The position numbers and the translations under genes are program-made. A model generated the notes under the pieces. The model made no database searches and was not told the DNA's origin. It was given only the letters and a program-made list of their open reading frames with translations. 8,107 nucleotides of DNA from the NCBI GenBank assembly GCA_023432885.1, contig JAEZEU010000217.1, positions 1-8,107 of the forward strand. Direction: 5' to 3'. This stretch comes from Pseudomonadota bacterium (GTDB lineage Bacteria; Pseudomonadota; Alphaproteobacteria; Rhizobiales; Xanthobacteraceae). Shown here one piece after another: positions 5,994 through 8,107 of this stretch. Positions within the stretch are counted from its first letter, which is position 1. Every line of letters begins with the position of its first letter.

Positions 5994-7004
5994 CTATTCA
6001 GCCGCCACGGCTGCGCCGGGGATCCTGTTTTCGGCCGAGGCCGCGATCTGTTCCGCAATCCAGTGATAAGTTGGCACGATCCCCTTGCGCAAGGTCATGC
6101 GCGGCTCCCACTGCAGCACTTCACGCAGCCGCGTATTGTCACTGTTTCGGCCGCGTACTCCCTGCGGCTTGGTAAGATCGTGCACGAGGGACAGCTTCTT
6201 CTCCGATACCCCGATCACGATCTCGGCAAGTTCATCGACAGTCACAAGTTCGTCGGTGCCGAGGTTGAGAGGCATTGCGTGGTTCGACCGCATGATGCGA
6301 TGGATTCCCTCCACGCAGTCATCGATATACATGAACGAACGGGTCTGCTTGCCGTCTCCCCAGACTTCGATCCGGCCGGGATCCTGGGCGCTCGCGACCT
6401 TGCGGCACATCGCTGCCGGCGCCTTCTCGCGCCCGCCATCATAGGTGCCTAGCGGGCCGTATACGTTGTGGAAGCGCACGACACGCGTAGTCAGCCCATA
6501 GTCCTCCGTGTAGTACTGGCAGAGCTTCTCGGCATAGAGCTTCTCCAGGCCGTACCCCTCTTCCGGCTGGGCCGGAAACGCATCTTCCTCGCGTAGTGGC
6601 GTTACGTCTGGGGAAGTCTGCAGGCCGTGCGGATAGACGCACGCCGACGAGGAAAACAAGAACCGCTCGACATTGGCGCTTCGCGCCGCTTCGAGCATGT
6701 ACAGGTTCATCAAGGAGTTATTGTAAGCGATCCCGGCGTGTGATGCGGTAATGTATCCAATGCCTCCCATGTCAGCCGCCAGGTGGTAGACGAGCTGCAT
6801 TCCAGCGGTGCATGTCTGACAATTCTTGAGCTCGCGAAGGTCAAGCAGCATGAATTCGTCGGCATCGGTGCCGCTGTACTCGGGCCGCTTGATGTCGGCG
6901 CCGCGAACGCGATAGCCAGCCGCTTTCAAATACGAGACCAGATGATGGCCGATGAACCCGCCTGCTCCTGTGACCAATGCCCAGGGTTTCGACGCTTTTG
7001 CCAT
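5994..7004 (-). CDS. GDP-mannose 3,5-epimerase-like protein (336 aa)
   Basis: An extended short-chain dehydrogenase expected to epimerise GDP-D-mannose at C3 and C5, giving GDP-L-galactose and/or GDP-L-gulose. The NAD motif is TGAGGFIGHH (12-21). The family signatures are all present: AADMGGIGYI (76-85), SSSACVYP (118-125), EGYGLEKLYAEKLC (149-162), RFHNVYGPLGTYDGGREK (177-194), WGDGKQTRSFMYIDDCVEGI and GVRGRNSDNT. Cys122, Tyr151, Lys155 and Lys194 each sit exactly 23 positions before Cys145, Tyr174, Lys178 and Lys217 of the Arabidopsis enzyme (from memory), so the catalytic set looks complete. The start chosen is the ATG at 7002-7004, with GGAGAAGG just upstream; a 10-codon longer form from 7034 lacks a ribosome site. 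It is probably the first gene of a run with the transferase (48-bp gap) and decarboxylase genes. The likely role is supplying an L-sugar nucleotide for the polysaccharide; the exact product ratio cannot be read. Confidence 0.92.
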   Translation of the reverse strand: MAKASKPWALVTGAGGFIGHHLVSYLKAAGYRVRGADIKRPEYSGTDADEFMLLDLRELKNCQTCTAGMQLVYHLAADMGGIGYITASHAGIAYNNSLMNLYMLEAARSANVERFLFSSSACVYPHGLQTSPDVTPLREEDAFPAQPEEGYGLEKLYAEKLCQYYTEDYGLTTRVVRFHNVYGPLGTYDGGREKAPAAMCRKVASAQDPGRIEVWGDGKQTRSFMYIDDCVEGIHRIMRSNHAMPLNLGTDELVTVDELAEIVIGVSEKKLSLVHDLTKPQGVRGRNSDNTRLREVLQWEPRMTLRKGIVPTYHWIAEQIAASAENRIPGAAVAAE

Positions 7005-7008
7005 TTTG

Positions 7009-7016
7009 CCTTCTCC
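7009..7016 (-). promoter_or_regulatory. Ribosome binding site that sets the epimerase start
   Basis: GGAGAAGG on the minus strand puts GGAG 8 nt before the ATG at 7002-7004. The alternative ATG at 7032-7034 is preceded by a pyrimidine- and GC-rich stretch with no such site. Confidence 0.6.
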
Positions 7017-7030
7017 ATCACAGACGTGAT
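7017..7030. promoter_or_regulatory. Inverted repeat touching the epimerase ribosome site
   Basis: ATCAC (7017-7021) and GTGAT (7026-7030) are perfect arms with a 4-nt centre. On the minus strand the hairpin or operator ends directly before GGAGAAGG. It could hold the leader RNA or bind a repressor; which one is not visible. Confidence 0.35.
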
Positions 7031-7114
7031 TCATACCGGTGAGCGTGTACCGACGTTACGGCGGAGGACGGCGTGCTCAAGCGCCAAGAAGAGGTAGCTC
7101 GAAAAGAGACGAAC

Positions 7115-7132
7115 CGCATTTATGGAAATGCG
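7115..7132. promoter_or_regulatory. Perfect 7-4-7 inverted repeat upstream of the epimerase gene
   Basis: CGCATTT (7115-7121) and AAATGCG (7126-7132) are perfect arms around ATGG, 111 bp before the epimerase ATG. The size and A/T-bearing arms suit a dimeric regulator site near a promoter. As RNA it would form a stable stem too. Confidence 0.4.
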
Positions 7133-7141
7133 CGCGAGCTT

Positions 7142-7151
7142 GTGCTAGCAC
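7142..7151. promoter_or_regulatory. Perfect 10-bp palindrome GTGCTAGCAC
   Basis: A perfect palindrome lying 9 bp from the 7-4-7 repeat. It shares the outer GTGC/GCAC arms with the 18-bp palindrome at 7180-7197, and the two centres are 42 bp apart. Confidence 0.3.
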
Positions 7152-7179
7152 GTCCCGGCGCGGTGCCAACCGCAGCGGA

Positions 7180-7197
7180 GTGCGTGACGTCGCGCAC
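7180..7197. promoter_or_regulatory. 18-bp near-perfect palindrome
   Basis: GTGCGTGACGTCGCGCAC is self-complementary at 16 of 18 bases; only the sixth pair (T against G) fails. The core is GACGTC. It lies near the middle of the divergent region and is a plausible operator; the binding protein is unknown. Confidence 0.4.
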
Positions 7198-7315
7198 AGC
7201 CGCGCGGCAAAGGTTGTTTGCCGAAGCTGATGTAGAAGTCCGAGGATTGCGTCATGCCCGGCGAGACATCAGCGTAGTCAGTGGGATCCGATTTCGAGCG
7301 TGTTGCGGCCGCGAT

Positions 7316-7338
7316 ATCTGCCATTGCGGATGGCAGGT
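7316..7338. promoter_or_regulatory. Inverted repeat before the small HTH gene
   Basis: CTGCCAT (7318-7324) and ATGGCAG (7330-7336) pair perfectly around TGCGG. One wobble and one A-T pair extend the stem to 9 bp. It ends 47 bp before the HTH start codon and could be its operator (autoregulation) or a 5' leader hairpin. No T-run follows. Confidence 0.4.
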
Positions 7339-7385
7339 GAGTGTTGGGGTGGAGCCGGTGAGAGAACCAGCGAGGGCGATCCTTT

Positions 7386-7607
7386 ATGTATCTGCCTTAT
7401 GACCCGCTACGGGAGGCCATTCTCCTAGAGCTCAACAGGGCGATCAGCGCTCGTCGCGCTCAAGGAGCTTCGTACGAAGCCCTGGGCAGGGAATATGGTC
7501 TATCGACGAGAGCTATCCATCGACTCGCAGGGTGCGATGACCGGATGGCTGAGAAGCGCATTGCCAAAGCCAGGCTTCGAAGCCGCCCCAAGTCACGTCT
7601 GCTCTGA
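7386..7607 (+). CDS. Small helix-turn-helix protein, 73 aa
   Basis: I do not recognise the family. A leading helix (about 7-24, REAILLELNRAISARRAQG) is followed by a helix-turn-helix like that of resolvases and small DNA-binding proteins: GASYEALGREYGLSTRAIHRLA (26-47), with the Gly-Leu-Ser turn at 37-39 and Arg41/Arg45 suited to DNA contact. The tail (53-73) is strongly basic. GAGGG (7372-7376) lies 9 nt before the ATG. Codon third positions look less GC-rich than in the adjoining genes, so it may be foreign or only weakly expressed. It runs against the polysaccharide genes and faces the export gene tail to tail with a 42-bp gap. It may be a local regulator; it could also be a chance open frame, though the motif and the ribosome site argue for a real gene. 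Confidence 0.55.
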   Translation: MYLPYDPLREAILLELNRAISARRAQGASYEALGREYGLSTRAIHRLAGCDDRMAEKRIAKARLRSRPKSRLL

Positions 7608-7649
7608 CGACCGGACCGACGAAGGCTTGGCGTTCAGAAGTCTTGGCGC

Positions 7650-8107
7650 TCAATTGATCCCCGCGGCGGGGCGGCCATCCGCGGGATCTGCAGGGACCGT
7701 ACTTCCGGTCCGCAAGGGGCGTTCGGATTCGGCCGCCTTCTCTCCGGAAGTATCGGACCGGTCCGGAATCGGGTCGGGCGTAGTTGGAAATAGCGACCCG
7801 ACTTGCACAATGTCTCCCGGCTGAAGCAGAAAGTCGACCGCAGCTGCATACTTCACATTCGTATTGCCGTTGGCGCGGATCACGGTTATGGCTGCCTGCT
7901 CCGCCTGCTCCATAGTCAATAATCCGGCCTGCCGTGCGTAGGTCGCGCGCATCCGCTGCGCGGCCGGAAGGCTCACGGTTAACTCCAAGAGCGATCGCTC
8001 AGTATCACGCAATTCGGTCAATACACGGCGCTGATACCCATTGCTCAGTTCGGCAACCTTGAACATTACTTCACCGATCAGGAGTTCAGCCTTGAGCGCA
8101 TCCGACT
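7650..8107 (-). CDS. Polysaccharide export protein, ExoF/OPX-like (C-terminal part; N-terminus beyond window)
   Basis: The frame stays open to the right edge, so the Met at 8064-8066 is internal and at least 14 further residues precede it. The 151 visible residues begin with a long amphipathic helix rich in Leu, Glu and Arg (about 1-73: LIGEVMFKVAELSNGYQRRV, TELRDTERSLLEL), a probable coiled coil. A strand-rich end follows, with VIRANGNTNVK and DFLLQPGDIVQVGSLF. The LQPGDIVQV element is typical of SLBB/polysaccharide-export (Wza, ExoF) proteins, and ExoF-type members carry a late coiled coil. A disordered tail of about 38 residues rich in Pro, Asp and Ser ends the protein. In the family the protein sits in the periplasm or outer membrane and passes the polymer outward. 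The N-terminal signal peptide and export domain lie outside the window, so the subfamily is inferred from the C-terminal part alone. Confidence 0.72.
   Translation of the reverse strand, partial: SDALKAELLIGEVMFKVAELSNGYQRRVLTELRDTERSLLELTVSLPAAQRMRATYARQAGLLTMEQAEQAAITVIRANGNTNVKYAAAVDFLLQPGDIVQVGSLFPTTPDPIPDRSDTSGEKAAESERPLRTGSTVPADPADGRPAAGIN

Larger units (their letters stand above)
7005..7385. promoter_or_regulatory. Dyad-rich region between the epimerase gene and the small HTH gene
   Basis: These 381 bp separate two divergent genes and should hold promoters in both directions. I see five inverted repeats (entered separately) but no firm -35/-10 pair. The plus-strand open frame 7073-7402 crosses the area, overlaps the HTH start, and shows no recognisable motif, so it is not called. 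Confidence 0.6.

Noticed and set aside
5985..6452. 155-codon plus-strand frame
   Set aside because: Antisense to the GME-like gene, whose catalytic motifs are all in the minus frame.
7073..7402. 109-codon plus-strand frame in the dyad-rich gap
   Set aside because: No recognised motif or ribosome site; it overlaps the better-supported HTH start and spans several inverted repeats, which suggests regulatory DNA.
7650..8066. 138-residue protein starting at the Met at 8066
   Set aside because: The frame is open to the window edge and the upstream residues continue the same helix, so this Met is internal to a longer export protein.
1..8107. Searched by eye for tRNA or rRNA genes, CRISPR repeats, insertion sequences and attachment sites
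   Set aside because: No repeat-spacer array, transposase-like protein, terminal inverted repeats with target duplication, or tRNA cloverleaf was seen; by-eye inspection could miss degenerate remnants.

Overview
The window reads as part of an exopolysaccharide (or capsule) biosynthesis locus from a GC-rich alphaproteobacterium. A Rhizobiales/Nitrobacteraceae (Bradyrhizobium-like) host fits the gene style: ExoF-type export protein, paired orphan LuxR-type regulators, and an exported trypsin-like protease with an extra N-terminal domain. That host is inferred from gene content and composition only; no rRNA or other phylogenetic marker is present.

Layout, left to right. (1) 1-833, minus: the N-terminal 277 residues of an exported trypsin/HtrA-like serine protease, cut by the left edge before its catalytic Ser. 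(2) 834-1150: intergenic, with small dyads. (3) 1151-1780 minus and 2251-3045 plus: two divergently transcribed NarL/LuxR-type regulators flanking a 470-bp relatively AT-rich gap that holds a 7-6-7 inverted repeat. Both receiver domains lack key phosphorylation residues. (4) 3046-3191: gap between convergent genes with a two-storey GC-rich hairpin. (5) 3192-7004, all minus: GDP-mannose 3,5-epimerase-like gene, then a polyprenyl-phosphate sugar-1-phosphate transferase, then a UDP-glucuronate decarboxylase, in transcription order. (6) 7005-7385: dyad-rich intergenic region. (7) 7386-7607 plus: a small helix-turn-helix protein, oriented against the polysaccharide genes. (8) 7650-8107 minus: the C-terminal 151 residues of a polysaccharide export protein, continuing past the right edge.

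How the genes fit together (inference from known families): the decarboxylase would supply UDP-xylose. The GME-like epimerase would supply GDP-L-galactose and/or GDP-L-gulose. The membrane phosphoglycosyl transferase would load the first sugar phosphate onto undecaprenyl phosphate, and the export protein would help pass the finished chain through the periplasm and outer membrane. Glycosyltransferases, flippase and polymerase are not in the window and would be expected beyond 8107 or elsewhere. The two LuxR proteins, and possibly the small HTH protein, are the natural candidates for local control. The most unusual element is a GME, best known from plant vitamin C synthesis, with every catalytic position intact, inside a bacterial polysaccharide locus.
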